64,000 nucleotides of DNA from assembly GCA_023213315.1 (NCBI GenBank), contig JAKCPI010028314.1:1-64000 (forward strand). The letters run 5' to 3'. The stretch comes from Euborellia annulipes. Lineage: Eukaryota > Arthropoda > Insecta > Dermaptera > Anisolabididae. Each line of letters opens with the position of its first letter. Position 1 is the stretch's first letter. Positions 30,167-41,257 of this stretch are shown in pieces. A program made the translations under genes and the position numbers. Below the pieces are notes generated by a model. That model was not told where the DNA came from. It saw only the letters and a list, made by a program, of their open reading frames with translations, and made no database searches.

Positions 30167-31424
30167 AAATATTAAAATAAAAATCAATCAATTATAAATC
30201 CAGTAAAAAATATTTTAAATGATTTTTTTTTAAGTTATAAGTTGATTAATTTTTATTAAAATTAAAAAAAAAAAAAAAATTTATACCCACCTACATAAAT
30301 GTCAAATAAATTTATAATATTAATTTAAAAAAAAAAATAAAAAATATCAAATAATTATTTTTATTTAAATAAAATAAAATTTTTTAAATACTTTTTTTTT
30401 AATTAGAATGAATTTTTAAATAGATATTTTTTTTTTCTAAGTTTCAAACCAACTGTCCCATCTTCTTTTCTACTTCCATAGTTTTCATTACTCTTGACAG
30501 ATAAAATCTCTTTCTTGTTTGTTTCATTTATAATATCAGTCAATTTATTTGTTTTAAAAGACGATTTTCTCATTCTAAAACAAATATATCGGTTATTTAT
30601 AAATAGTTACGTTCATATATTCAATTTGATTTGAATATTGAATGAATTCACGTGTTATAGACTAAATGACAAGTGGAATTTTTCCTTCAGTGACAGTTCA
30701 GTGTCTTTAGATATTTTAATGTGATCTTAGTGATATTATTTCTTTAATTTCAATATTATTTATGACTATTGGTGTCAATGTGATATAATTACAACAAATA
30801 TTGAATACCTGCTCTGCTCTGAAACGACATAAATAACCAAAAAAGCAAGTATCATTTTTTTATTTATAATAATCAGATTATTTCAAGAAAAAGAGTGAAT
30901 ATTTTATTTTAGATTTTTCCATCCTTTTGTCTTTGACATAAAACCTAGCATATTTTTAAATAATAATTATGATCCGGAATAATAAAATTAAATTATTCAC
31001 TCTTTAAACATTAGTTTGTTGTTCATATTCACAATATGCTGATTATAAGGCAGCAAATTTTAATAATTTCCATAATTAATAAGTAATTCTTTTTCGATTT
31101 AATGGTGAAGATTTATTATTATTAAAATAAATAAATTAGAAAATTTAGATAAATCCTTCTTTCGGATTTTTTTCCAGAAACAAATAAAGTTATATAGGCC
31201 TATATATATACACCGGTATATATATTCTTTGAACCGAGTTCAAAGAATGTCAATATTAAATCAGCTCCACGCACTGGCGGTCGTAGGGTTTTGTTAAGGA
31301 GGGAAATTACTATTGTTGAAGAGGGGGCAGGCAGTGGCGCATGAGGAATTCAAATTAGCATTTATTAAAATAATAATTTTAATCTTGTTTCTAGCTTCTT
31401 TGACCGCTAGTGTCTTCATAGGTT
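30167..31424. other. No gene supported; very AT-rich
   Basis: Contains A and T runs and, near 31275-31345, GGCGGTCGTAGGG and GCAGTGGCGCATGAGG, which resemble worn hAT termini. No complete element or coding signal is seen. Confidence 0.4.
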
Positions 31425-31560
31425 TTCTCATTTGATTATTTCATTGTTTTAATTTAAATAGATGTTACCATGGTAATCTTGATTGGAATTTTCTCCTACT
31501 TTTGAAACAAAAAAGTTTTCACATTTTCTTTAAAAAACAATGAAATAATCACATGGGTCT
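31425..31560. mobile_element. Mariner-type MITE relic related to 4689-4878
   Basis: CATTTGATTATTTCATTGTTTT and its reverse complement flank a short interior that includes the same TTGGAATTTTCTCCTACTTT character as the 4689 copy. The outer termini are degraded. Confidence 0.5.
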
Positions 31561-32141
31561 ACTGAACGTTTGGGAAACTGAATGAGTGAGTTAGATTGAT
31601 TATATTGATACAAATAAATCAACGAAGTTAAATCGAAAAAAAAAATTATTTATTAATTTTGATAACTATTAAACCCTTGTCACATTTGATAAATGATTAT
31701 TATCATCGTTAACTAAAGGTTAAACATTTAGAATAAATGGAGATGTGGAAAATTTGTTATTGCAGTTATTCATTAGTCGAAATTAAATATTATCTAGTGT
31801 ATATAAAAGGCTTCTAGCACCTAAAAAATATTGTTGCTCTTTATCATCATCAGAAAGGTCTATACTTGCTACTTTCTCTTATTTATTTATTTATTTTTTT
31901 GATTATTTTGAAAAAAATAAACTGTTGTTGCCGTGTAGGATCTTAGATGAATCTATTCGTCCTTGCATTGTTTGGGGTTTACATTTAAAATCAAAAAAGC
32001 TACAGAGTGGGGGGGGGGGGCAAGTTTAATTATTTTCATACCGGCTGGCATTTAACGGCCTATTCTTTTTCACCGTTGCTTGGAGAGTAGTTTAATTTTT
32101 TCTTCAGGCCATAATCTTATATTCTTCTAATTTCTACCCGT
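31561..32141. other. No recognisable feature
   Basis: AT-rich with a G11 run near 32010. Confidence 0.4.
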
Positions 32142-32312
32142 ATTTTTACTTTCTTACATATATATGTTTGTTAATATATATAGTGAGAAAGTTTTAGATT
32201 CATGTCAAAATGCGATGACGAGATTTTGAGGGATATACACGTTTTGAGGTTCCCTGGATTAAAAAAGTGGTTTTCGCAACATGGTCCTGTGTGTGTGTGT
32301 CTGTAGTGAAGA
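32142..32312 (+). repeat. HER 5' fragment
   Basis: ACTTTCTTACATATATATG, the GTCAAAATGCGATGACGAG block and TGGTTTTCGCAACATGGTCC are present, then the sequence leaves the HER consensus. Confidence 0.8.
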
Positions 32313-32343
32313 TTAAAACAGCAGATGTGAATAGTATCTTTTT

Positions 32344-32493
32344 ACTTTCTCTTACCTATGTATATATGTAATATATATATAGAGAGAAAGTATTGGTTTC
32401 ATGTCAAAAATTCGATGTCGAGATTTTGATGGATCTTCACGTTTTGAGGTCCCCTGAATCCAAAAAAGTGGTTTTCGCGACATGGTCTGTCTG

Positions 32494-32544
<51 letters not shown>

Positions 32545-33371
32545 TGTGTGTGTTCAATTTTAAGCATGAAGGAATTGAGCTATGAGGCTGAAATTTTATA
32601 TTTAAGTTAAACACCCCCCGGGACCGACAAAATAAGCTTTTAATCAAAATCGGCCAAAAAGTACTAGTACTTTACTGATGTACTTTTTCAGTTTTTTTCG
32701 ATTTTCTCAAAATTCGCTCTAACGATTTTGATTAAAATTCAAAAATCAATTATTTTTTAGATGCTCTTTCAAATGTATATTCTCGTTTTGCCCTCAAAAT
32801 TGTTTGAAGCACACTTTACTCTTGTGCTTCATAGGAAAGATAGGAGAAATAAATGGTTGCCATGGTAACCGAATTTAAATCTTTTTCTTTTTATTAAATT
32901 AAAAATCAATTATTAATTAAACGCCCATTTTTTTTTTTCGGAGAAAACATATCTCTCTCTCTCACAAAACTATCTTCTCTCTTTCTACGCGTTTTAAATT
33001 TTTCTACCTATCTTCGCATTTGACCAATGTTAATTTCCTTTAGGGATTTGTATGTTAATTTCGATTCAAAAGGGGGTCCCCTTTGGAACTTTTTACGCAT
33101 TTAAAATTTTTTTTTCCAATTCTTATTAAATTTTGTATTTATTTACGATTCTATATTGTGTATAAAATGTCCAAATATGAGATTAAAATTTTGAAAAATA
33201 ACCATAGTTTATTTCAAGCAATCAACATTTAAAATGCAAGTTTGAAACTAAGGTGCTATGGAAAACTAAATATATCTCGACACAAAAAATCTGGTGTGAC
33301 CAGCACAGTGCACAACTTTCTCTTACCGAAGGGTAAGAGAAAGTTGTGTGCTGTGCGCCAGTCACACCAGA
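32344..33371 (+). repeat. HER long form, complete (1.03 kb)
   Basis: Starts ACTTTCTCTTACCTATGTAT in a left hairpin whose other strand is AGAGAGAAAGT, and ends CACACCAGA before T7. The order is: left hairpin, ATTCGATGTCGAGATTTT, CGACATGGTCTG, a (GT)n run (about 32493-32552), AAAAAGTACTAGTACTTTA, GGTTGCCATGGTAACCG, a roughly 370-bp segment found only in long copies (about 32890-33250), CTAAATATATCTCGACAC, right hairpin (33290-33371). The same extra segment is in the copy at 49541-50573. There is no protein frame. Confidence 0.92.
32493..32552 (+). repeat. (GT)n microsatellite inside HER
   Basis: Near-perfect GT run at the position where other HER copies have GTCTGTCTGTGTGTGTCTGTG. Confidence 0.95.
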
Positions 33372-33514
33372 TTTTTTATTAATTAAATCTTTTGGCGATC
33401 GATTTGAACTTTTGTGACTTCATCAGGCCAGCGTTGGTTAAATAAATATGAACGTTGATATAATTTTGAATTATAATCGTGTATTAATAAAATATTATTT
33501 GAGAAGAATATATT

Positions 33515-34174
33515 ACTTTCTCTTACCTATGTATATATGTAATATATATATAGAGAGAAAGTATTGGATTCATGTCAAAAATTCGATGTCGAGGTTTTGA
33601 TGGATCTTCACGTTTTGAGGTCCCCTGAATCCAAAAAAGTGGTTTTCGCGACATGGTCTGTCTGTCTGTCTGTCTGTGTGTCTGTGAACAAAATATCTCA
33701 AGAACGAAAAGAGCTAGGAAGTTGAAATTTTATATTTAAGTTAGGCACCCCCATGGGACGTGACACGAAGCTTTTGAACAAAATCGATCAAAAAGTACTA
33801 GTACTTTACTGATGCACTTTTTCAGTTTTTTTCGATTTTCTCAAAATTTGCTCCAACGATTTTTTTTTTAATTCATATATCAACTATTTTTTAGTTGCTC
33901 TTTTAAATGTATATTCTCATTTTGTGATTGAAATCTTCTGAAGACCACTTTACTCTTGTACTCCATAGAAAAGATAGGAGAAATGGTTGCCATGGTAACA
34001 AAATATAAACATTTTCCCATACTTATAAATTTTACATCTTGAAAATCGAATGTACCGTACTGTCGGAAACTAAATACATGTCGACACAAAAAATCTGGTG
34101 TGACAAGCACAGAACACAACTTTCGATTACCGAAGGTAAGAGAAAGTTGTGTGCTGTGCGCCAGTCACACCAGA
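33515..34174 (+). repeat. HER short form, complete (660 bp)
   Basis: From ACTTTCTCTTACCTATGTAT to CACACCAGA before T9. It lacks the 370-bp segment of the long form; instead GTAACAAAATATAAACA leads to CCGTACTGTCGGAAACTAAA. Both terminal hairpins are intact: the right one pairs TCTGGTGTGAC and GTCACACCAGA and has an inner ACTTTC/GAAAGT stem with a short loop. Confidence 0.92.
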
Positions 34175-34243
34175 TTTTTTTTTTTCATGGTTAACTGTCA
34201 CCTACTTAATTTCAACTGCAGACATGGAGCAATACGTATATCA
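34175..34243. other. Short unique spacer between two HER copies
   Basis: Nothing recognised. Confidence 0.4.
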
Positions 34244-34694
34244 CATTTTATATTTAAGTTAGGCACCCCCCTGGGGGCGGGGGAATAAGCTTTTAAACAA
34301 AATCTGCGAAAGAGTACTAGTACTTTACTGATGAACTTTTTCAGTTTTTTTCGATTTTCTCAAAATTTGCTCTAACGATTTTGATTAAAATTCAAAAATC
34401 AATTATTTTTTAAATGCTATTTCAAATGTTTATTCTCATTTTGCTCTCAAAATTGTTTGAAACTCACTTTACTCTTGTAGTTCATAGGAAAGATAGGAGA
34501 AACGGTTGTCATGGTAACAAAATATAAATATTTTCCCATAATTATAAATTTTATACTTGACTTGAATTTTAATATATCAGCGGAAACTAAATATATCTCG
34601 ACACAAAAAAATCTGGTGTGATAAGCACAGAATAGAACTTACCTCTTACCTTTGGTAAGAGAAAGCTGTGTGCTGTGCGACCAGTCACACCAAA
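34244..34694 (+). repeat. HER short form, 5' truncated
   Basis: Begins in the TTTTATATTTAAGTTAGGCA block and is standard from there to the right hairpin, which ends CACACCAAA. Confidence 0.9.
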
Positions 34695-34904
34695 TTTTTT
34701 ATTTATCATTATCACCTTCCTCTCCTCTTTTTTCCCTTAAGGACTTTAAATTACATAAAAATTATTATTTTTTTAATATTATGTATTGTTCTTAATCATA
34801 TTTTCATTTAAAATATTTATTTTTTATAAATTAAAAAAAATAAAATTCATCAATTACTCATTGAAGATAGTTCAGGTTTATTCGCTCTTAACAATCACTC
34901 GTTC
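34695..34904. other. No recognisable feature
   Basis: AT-rich, with A/T runs. Confidence 0.4.
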
Positions 34905-35192
34905 GTGAATGTTCGAGTTTATTCGGGTTTATTCGGCAGGCGGGGGCGCCGCGCCATCTTCTCCGTGTTAAACCCTTTGACTAACCGCCTCAGTAAGTGT
35001 CATGGCATCCATCCATTCACAATCATTATGCATTGCCCACGTTCTCATGGTCGTCTCTTCTCCGTTCTAATGTTGCCCCTTCACTGCTCCCTTGCTCCAC
35101 ATCCTTTATATGAGGTATTTTTTTGTTTTTGTTCTCTTTTTTATAAAGATACAGAGAGAGAATTGTATTTTTAACTCTCTCTCTCTCTCTCT
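34905..35192. promoter_or_regulatory. CpG-rich, promoter-like patch (speculative)
   Basis: Positions 34930-34975 hold GGCGGGGGCGCCGCGCC, unusual in this AT-rich window. On the minus strand the sequence GAGAAGATGGCGCGGCG resembles the AAGATGGCG element found at some metazoan start sites. On the plus strand CCTCAGTAAGTG contains a donor-like GTAAGT. An 89-codon frame (34905-35174) has no recognised domain. The region ends in a CT-repeat (35174-35192). This could be a promoter with a non-coding first exon, or simply GC-rich unique DNA. Confidence 0.2.
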
Positions 35193-35307
35193 TATGTGAG
35201 AGAAGCCAACAAACAGTACAGTTAGATTCAAAAACTAGTCAATCTTTTCTAGAAATCTCGTTTGATTGCTAAAACACATATTTATTAGTAATAAAAGTAT
35301 AATTTTA
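35193..35307. other. No recognisable feature
   Basis: AT-rich unique sequence. Confidence 0.4.
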
Positions 35308-35426
35308 TTAACCATACAGTACAACCGGCAACTAAATATATGTCGACATAAAAAATCCGATGTTACAAGCACTGAACAACTTTCAATTATTGAAAGTAAG
35401 AGAAAGTTGGGTGTCCTATAACCAGA
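35308..35426 (+). repeat. HER 3' fragment, diverged
   Basis: Retains AACTAAATATATGTCGACAT and a worn right hairpin that ends ACCAGATTTTT. Confidence 0.8.
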
Positions 35427-35844
35427 TTTTTATAGAAGATTTTTCTAATTGCTTTTTAATAAACCCAAACTTTCTCATAGATTTTATTTTTTGTTCTTTC
35501 ATTTGTCACTTACCAAAGCAGTGGTGAAAATTTAGTGGAGAAGGGGGGGGGGGGCGATCTCTCACTTCTCCTACACACAAACACACAGAGCTGAAACTAG
35601 CTATTCTTTTGCTTAGGGCGGGTATAAGCATCCCCCTCCTCCTGTTTTTAGGAAATCACTATAAATAAATAAAATCAAATAAAAAGTTTTTTATTACTAA
35701 AATTAACTAACTCTGCAATGGATAACAGGTCATATCAGTCCAATAAAATATATAAATAAACATTTTTTATATATTTATTATTTAATCAATTTCCAGAACT
35801 CAGACCATGCGGTTCCGGCCACAATGTTGTTTGCCATCCTCACC
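35427..35844. other. No gene; G12 run
   Basis: A G-run at about 35543-35555 and AT-rich sequence; nothing coding. Confidence 0.4.
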
Positions 35845-35925
35845 AAAAAAGTGGTTTTCGCGACATGGTCTGTCTATGTGTCTATCTGTCTGTGTGAGTG
35901 TGTGTGTTAACAAAATATCTCAATT
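35845..35925 (+). repeat. HER internal fragment
   Basis: Matches only AAAAAGTGGTTTTCGCGACA through CAAAATATCTCAA. Confidence 0.8.
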
Positions 35926-36031
35926 TCCTCTGATTCCATCATCATTAAGCCCCCACTCACAGTTCTTCATCAATTTATTGATATTAATAAATAATTAATT
36001 CCTTAATTTTAGTCTCTCTTGACGTATCAAC

Positions 36032-36329
36032 AACTTATAAATAGCCCTCGGGGCATGGCGTAGAGGTTAGCGTGCTAACCTCATATACCAAACGTCGCGG
36101 GTTCGGACCCCAGGCAGTCCGATGATTTTATTTAAGCCATCTGGATACCAGATGGCTTAAATAAAAATGCCTGGACCCTAATATATATAAATTCATAAAT
36201 AACGGTTATCGTAAATGTCTTATATGGCCTGAGCTGCCGAAAAGACAGTGTGAATGTGTGTGTGAGTGTGAGTGTGAATGAGAAAAAAGTGTGAATGTTT
36301 TTTTAAAAAAAAAAAAAAACTTATAAATA
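36032..36329 (+). repeat. SINE-T, complete, with exact 12-bp target duplication
   Basis: The SINE proper is 36044-36317. The head has TGGCGTAGAGGTTAGCG (A box) and GGTTCGGACCC (B box). The body forms a hairpin (GCCATCTGGATACCAGATGG). The tail has CTGAGCTGCCGAAAAGACAG, a GT-rich run and A15. AACTTATAAATA occurs at 36032-36043 and 36318-36329. This is the best reference copy of the family in the window. Confidence 0.95.
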
Positions 36330-36779
36330 AAAATTACTTTCTATATCGCAACCACAATTTAAATAAACAAAAAAAAAAAATGTGCAGTGATTTGATAACT
36401 TTCTGTTAGTAATTGCAACTCGCCAAACTTTGAAATAATAAAAAAAGATCTTTTAAATAAATAATGAGATGTATCATATTAAATGCAGTATATGACATGT
36501 ATCTTTATTATGGAAATGAAGCGGAGATGTGATAATTTATTCGGTGTTTATATCCGATTAGAGGATTGTTACATGCTGTTACATGTATATGGTTAATAAT
36601 TGCCAATACTCCCCCCCCCCTCTCTCACGCTTTTTTTTCTTGTCAACAAATTGATCTCTAATGCTAAATAGTGCTTAATATTGCCATAATTTATGATCCA
36701 AATATAACCCACTCTTATTATAATTTTGCCTTTATAATAAGCGTGTCATTAATTTATTACAAATAAATTTCATTTTTTT
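36330..36779. other. No recognisable feature
   Basis: AT-rich, with C10 near 36612. Confidence 0.4.
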
Positions 36780-37399
36780 ACTTTCTCTTACCTCATATAT
36801 ATATGTTAATATATAGAGAGGTTTCATGTCAAAAATTCGATGTCGAGATTTTGATGGATATACACGTTTTGAGGTCCCATGAATCTAAAAAAGTGGTTTT
36901 CGCGACATGGTCTGTCTGTCTGTCTGTGAACAAAATATCTCAAGAACGAAGAGAACTAGGAGGTTGAAATTTTATATTTAAGTTAGGCACCCCCATGGGA
37001 CGTGACACGAAGCTTTTGAACAAAATCGACCAAAGAGTACTAGTACTTTACTGATGCACTTTTTCAGTTTTTTTTCGATTTTCTCTAAATTTGCTCCAAC
37101 GATTTTTTTTTTAATTCAAAAATCAATTATTTGTTAGATTCGCTATAAAATGTATATTCTCATTTTGTCTTTGAAATCTTCTGAAGACCACTTTACTCTT
37201 GTACTCCATAGAAAAGTTAAGAGAAATGGTTGCCATGGTAACAAAATATAAATATTTTCACATATAAATTTTACATCTTGAAAATCGAATGTACCGTACA
37301 GTCGGAAACTAAATACATGTCGACACAAAAAATCTGGTGTGACAAGCACTCTTACCTTCGGTAATCGAAAGTTGTGTGCTGTGCGCCAGTCACACCAGA
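36780..37399 (+). repeat. HER short form, complete
   Basis: From ACTTTCTCTTACCTCATATA to CACACCAGA before T9. Part of the left hairpin (about ten bases) and part of the right hairpin stem are deleted. It is very similar to 33515-34174 in the CCCCATGGGACGTGACACGA block, so these two belong to one subfamily. Confidence 0.92.
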
Positions 37400-38041
37400 T
37401 TTTTTTTTATTATAGATATTTTATTAAACCTTCAGAGGAATTTTATTTATAGACAAAAAAATTTCCCTCTTAAAATTTGAATCAATGTGATCTTTAGAAA
37501 TTCGTGCGCAAAATTTCAAATAATATGAAGAATAGTTGAGTCATCGTTTTAACTTTTTTTTGCTCTCTCTCCCTTTCGAGGGGTCAATTTTCTTTTTTTT
37601 TCCCTTGGGCAATTTTCTTCTATTCCACCTTTTTTTTCCTTAAAATCTCTAAATTTTCGTGGAACTAACTCAATTTTTAATAACTTTGCGTAAATATGAG
37701 TAAAAATGGGATAAATAGAACATTCGATTGTTAATGAAAACAATTTTTCTCGTAAAAAATTAGAATCCCCTTAAAAAGCAATTCTATCTATAGAGATTTG
37801 ATGTTTTGGTTGCATATCTCTTAGGAGTAACCGAGTTTTATGTTTTTAGTCATCTTTCTTAGTATTCGTATAAAAATTGAGCTTGTATATTCAATCGTTT
37901 GGTTGTTGTGTCCATAAATTTGCATATATTAATTATATTTCTAAGAATATATAAAAACTTTACTTTAAATAAAAATTTTATGTATATTGATTGCTTCTAT
38001 AATTAGCTATTTCGAATTTTATATTTCAATGTTAGCATTTT
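37400..38041. other. No gene supported
   Basis: AT-rich unique sequence. The 64-codon minus-strand frame is low-complexity Lys/Arg/Glu-rich because of a T-rich tract. Confidence 0.4.
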
Positions 38042-38208
38042 ACTTTCTCTTTCTTATATATTTTAATATATATAGAAAGTATTCCATTCATTCAATTTTA
38101 ATAGAAATACATGTCGACACAAAAAATCTGGTGTTACAAGCACATAACACAACTTTCGATTACCGAAGATAAGAGAAAGTTGTGTGCTGTGTGACCAGTC
38201 ACACCAGA
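38042..38208 (+). repeat. HER minimal form (167 bp)
   Basis: Only the two ends remain: ACTTTCTCTTTCTTATATAT...TATAGAAAGT (left hairpin), about 35 bp of linker, then ATACATGTCGACACAAAAAA and the full right hairpin ending CACACCAGA. T-tracts flank both sides. The body is cleanly absent. Confidence 0.9.
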
Positions 38209-38637
38209 TTTTTAAATATTATTTTTGAGATTAAAATAAATTGTTTAATTCAGTTATCACCTTTTCCGGCTCTATTCATCATCTTACCCGACTGTGCGGG
38301 GAAAAAAACTTTACAAAAATACTTTTTTTTCGAATTTATCTTAAGAAATAAAATTGTCAAAAAATATTATTTTAAACTAGAATGTTGTCGGCAGATTTTG
38401 ACTTAACGATTACCACAAAATTTAGGTCACGAAAAATTGTCCAAGCTTAACTTCGCCATCTTACCCGACTTTCCCTAGTATTTAAATTTAAGACTGACAT
38501 GTTATAATTTTGAAATTTTGTCTTCCTTTGATATAAATAATTAAGGAATAGAATATTCTGGTCAACGACCCAATTTTCTTATGCCGTTCATGAATTCAAT
38601 TAAATTTTTTATCTCTAACTTTATCCTCCTTCTTGAT
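38209..38637. other. No gene supported; repeated short motif
   Basis: CATCTTACCCGACT occurs at about 38280 and 38458 in direct orientation. A 74-codon frame at 38182-38406 starts inside the HER hairpin and has no domain. Confidence 0.4.
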
Positions 38638-38693
38638 ATTAATTATAGTAAGACTATCTTTCTCTATTAATTATAGTAAGACTATCTTTCTCT
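38638..38693 (+). repeat. 28-bp tandem duplication
   Basis: The unit beginning ATTAATTATAGTAAGACTAT occurs twice, at 38638-38665 and 38666-38693, without mismatch. Confidence 0.95.
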
Positions 38694-38826
38694 CTAAAGA
38701 ATATTAGACTTATTTATATTCTTTCTCATTCAAAGGAGCTTAGGATAGATATTCTTTCTAGCAAATAGGGAATTGAAATAAGTAAACATATCATTTCTTG
38801 TAAATGTTTAGAGTTAGGCGGTTTTA

Positions 38827-38857
<31 letters not shown>

Positions 38858-39236
38858 GAGAAAAACTTGTAAAAATATTTATTTAAGTATTCTCTCTTTT
38901 TCTCTTTTGTATTTTATTTTTATAAAACGTCGATATACGAGATATTATTGAATTTCTTTTCATTGCTAAATCACATCTTTGTTTTTTTTTCCTTATATAT
39001 TCAGTACAATTTCCCTCTCTTTGAGATTAAGCTGAGCTTCATCTCTCCCTATTTACAGGGATTTATACGTGAAAGATATGTAACTTTTTCGTTCTGGTTC
39101 CGCCTTTAGTGCTCAGAAAAATAATTTATTTTAACAGATTTTATTTTTGAAAATATTTTTATTTAAAATAAAAACATGTAAATAGTACCCTAGATAAAAT
39201 ATTATTGGATGAAATTAAGTATGCTGGGACGATTCA
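38694..39236. other. No gene; T29 run
   Basis: A run of 29 T at 38829-38857 and AT-rich surroundings. Confidence 0.45.
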
Positions 39237-39460
39237 CTAAGTTTATGGAGAAAATAAACCAACGAATGCTTTCCACAGTAAAATAATTTATTTTGCAAAT
39301 ATTTCGAATTGCCTAACGCAGTGGCGTAGCGAGGGTTATAATTTGTATATTTTGTATAATTTGATGCACTTAAAACGGATTGCATTAGGTAATCAGAAAT
39401 ATTTGCAAAACAAATTATTTTACTGTGAAAATCAGCTGTTTTTGTTTCTCCATAATCTTA
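39237..39460. repeat. Foldback repeat with about 85-bp arms
   Basis: CTAAGTTTATGGAGAAA to ATTGCCTAA is repeated in reverse complement as TTAGGTAATCAG to TTTCTCCATAATCTTA. The core match is CAGTAAAATAATTTATTTTG and its complement. The loop includes CAGTGGCGTAGCGAGGG, similar to a hAT terminus. No CTGANGA motif is present. Confidence 0.75.
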
Positions 39461-39647
39461 TGATATTAATTTACATTTCTCGATTAGTGCTAGCGGTATA
39501 TTGATTTTGCAAAATTTAAATAAATTCTCATGATAGATTAGGATTTGTCCCGAAGGTTGAGGGTTATATGGTTTCTTTTAAAGAGACCCAGGAGGATCTT
39601 TCTAAAATTTTATACAGTAGTTAATAATCTTTAAAACACATATTTTT
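39461..39647. other. No recognisable feature
   Basis: AT-rich spacer before the next HER copy. Confidence 0.4.
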
Positions 39648-40328
39648 ACTTTATCTTACCTATGTATATATGTAATATATATATAGAGAGAAAGTATTGG
39701 ATTCATGTCAAAAATTCGATGTCGAGATTTTGATGGATCTTCACGTTTTGAGGTCCCCTGAATCCAAAAAAGTGGTTTTCGCGACATGGTCTGTCTGTGT
39801 GTGTGTGTGTGGTGTGTGTGTGTGTGTGTGTGGGTGTGTGTCTGTGTTCAATTTTAAGCATGAAGGAATTGAGCTACGAGGTTAAAATTTTATATTTAAG
39901 TTAAACACCCCCGGGACCGGAAAAATAAGCTTTTAATCAAAATCGGCCAAAGAGTACTAGTACTTTACTGATGTACTTTTTCAGTTTTTTTCGATTTTCT
40001 CAAAAATCGCTCTAACGATTTTGATTAAAATTCAAAAATCAATTATTTTTTAGATGCTCTTTCAAATGTATATTCTCGTTTTGCCCTCAAAATTGTTTGA
40101 AGCACACTTTACTCTTGTGCTTCATAGGAAAGATAGGAGAAATGGTTGCCATGGTAACAAAATATAAATATTTTCCCATACTTATAAATTTTACATCCGA
40201 ATTCAAATATTCCCTACTGCCGGGGACTAAATACATGTCGACACAAAAATCTGGTGTGACAAGCACAGTACACAACTTTCGATTACCGAAGGTAAGAGAA
40301 AGTTGTGTGCTGCGCCAGTCACACCAGA
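39648..40328 (+). repeat. HER short form, complete
   Basis: ACTTTATCTTACCTATGTAT to CACACCAGA before T7, with all blocks in order and a (GT)n run at about 39797-39845. The block AACACCCCCGGGACCGG matches the long copy at 32344, whereas the 3' part is of the short type, so the two forms have exchanged parts or share ancestry on the left side. Confidence 0.92.
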
Positions 40329-40690
40329 TTTTTTTAAAGATTATTAAAGGCCAAGAATTTACATCTAAACACACATCCTAGGGTAGATAATTTTTCTCTG
40401 TCGTGTGGGAGGAGAGGCACTTGCCCCGCAAAACCCTACGCTCTGGTAGCGACACTGTGACAGACAAAGAAATAGAGCTAAAACAAGACCAGATAAAAAC
40501 TCTAAAATTGGTTAGGTTAAATAAATCCATGAGATTTTATGAGTTTTCAGCCTTATTTTACTTATATAGGTCTGCATACAGTAATATGCGTGTGCATTTT
40601 CATATATTAATACTTCTAGTCAATAAATACAGTAGTTCTTATGATTAGGTAAAAACTTATTGTAGCTTACTCATCAAAAGTATGACAAAT
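40329..40690. other. No gene supported
   Basis: GAGGAGAGGCACTTGCCCCG (about 40409) is somewhat GC-rich; an 81-codon frame nearby lacks a domain. Confidence 0.35.
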
Positions 40691-40691
40691 T

Positions 40692-40752
40692 TACGTAGGC
40701 TGATGGCGTTATATAATTAAAGCCGAAACGTTTCTGCCGATTTGAGAGTTTT
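40692..40752 (+). ncRNA. Degenerate hammerhead-like half motif
   Basis: GTAGG, CTGATGGCG, then AAAGCCGAAACGTTTCTGCC. GGCN/NGCC and CGAAACGTT remain, but the core lacks the GA of CTGANGA. Likely a decayed FB arm. Confidence 0.3.
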
Positions 40753-41257
40753 TATTTGCATTTAAGTCATTTGGTTGCTCGCTTCCCTTTCTTTATCTAA
40801 CGATCTCTCCCTTTCTCATACATCTTTATTTTTCGCACTAAATTTTTCTCCGGTTCTCCACATTTATTTAAAAAGCAAGTAAATAGATAGAATGTATTTA
40901 TTATTCAAATTGAAGAGAGGCAGACATTAAATCATACACTTAACTAGTAATAATAATAAAACCAACTGTCTGTCCGTTCAATTAAAATTTACACTCTTAT
41001 TTATTTAAGACCACTCTAAAGAGATTAACCTCGACTAATTGACCTCTTGCTGGACCACGCGAGGTCCTTTCCTTTTAAAATGTCTTTTGAAGAGACTATA
41101 TAGAAAAAGATAATGTTTTAATAATGGAATATTCCAGCTTAATTAAATTTAATTAGGTAAATTTTTTATTATAAAAGTGAAATATGAGGAAATGACGTTT
41201 TAATTAAAAACATCTCTTTTAAAACACATTAAAAAAATTTAATGTTTCTTATTTAAA
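40753..41257. other. No recognisable feature
   Basis: AT-rich unique sequence. Confidence 0.45.

Noticed and set aside
33290..33371. HER right hairpin as rho-independent terminator or CRISPR-like repeat
   Set aside because: The hairpin plus T-run resembles a terminator, but the context is eukaryotic and copies are dispersed in both orientations, not in spaced arrays.
33515..34174. HER as Helitron
   Set aside because: It has a 3' hairpin, but the end is CACCAGA before T-tracts and not CTRR, and the start is ACTTTC and not TC.
36044..36120. Possible tRNA gene
   Set aside because: Same reason; a 12-bp target duplication surrounds the whole 274-bp SINE.
39697..40381. Several 62-95 codon frames on both strands
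   Set aside because: All inside one HER copy; the same frames recur as fragments in other HER copies with different breaks.
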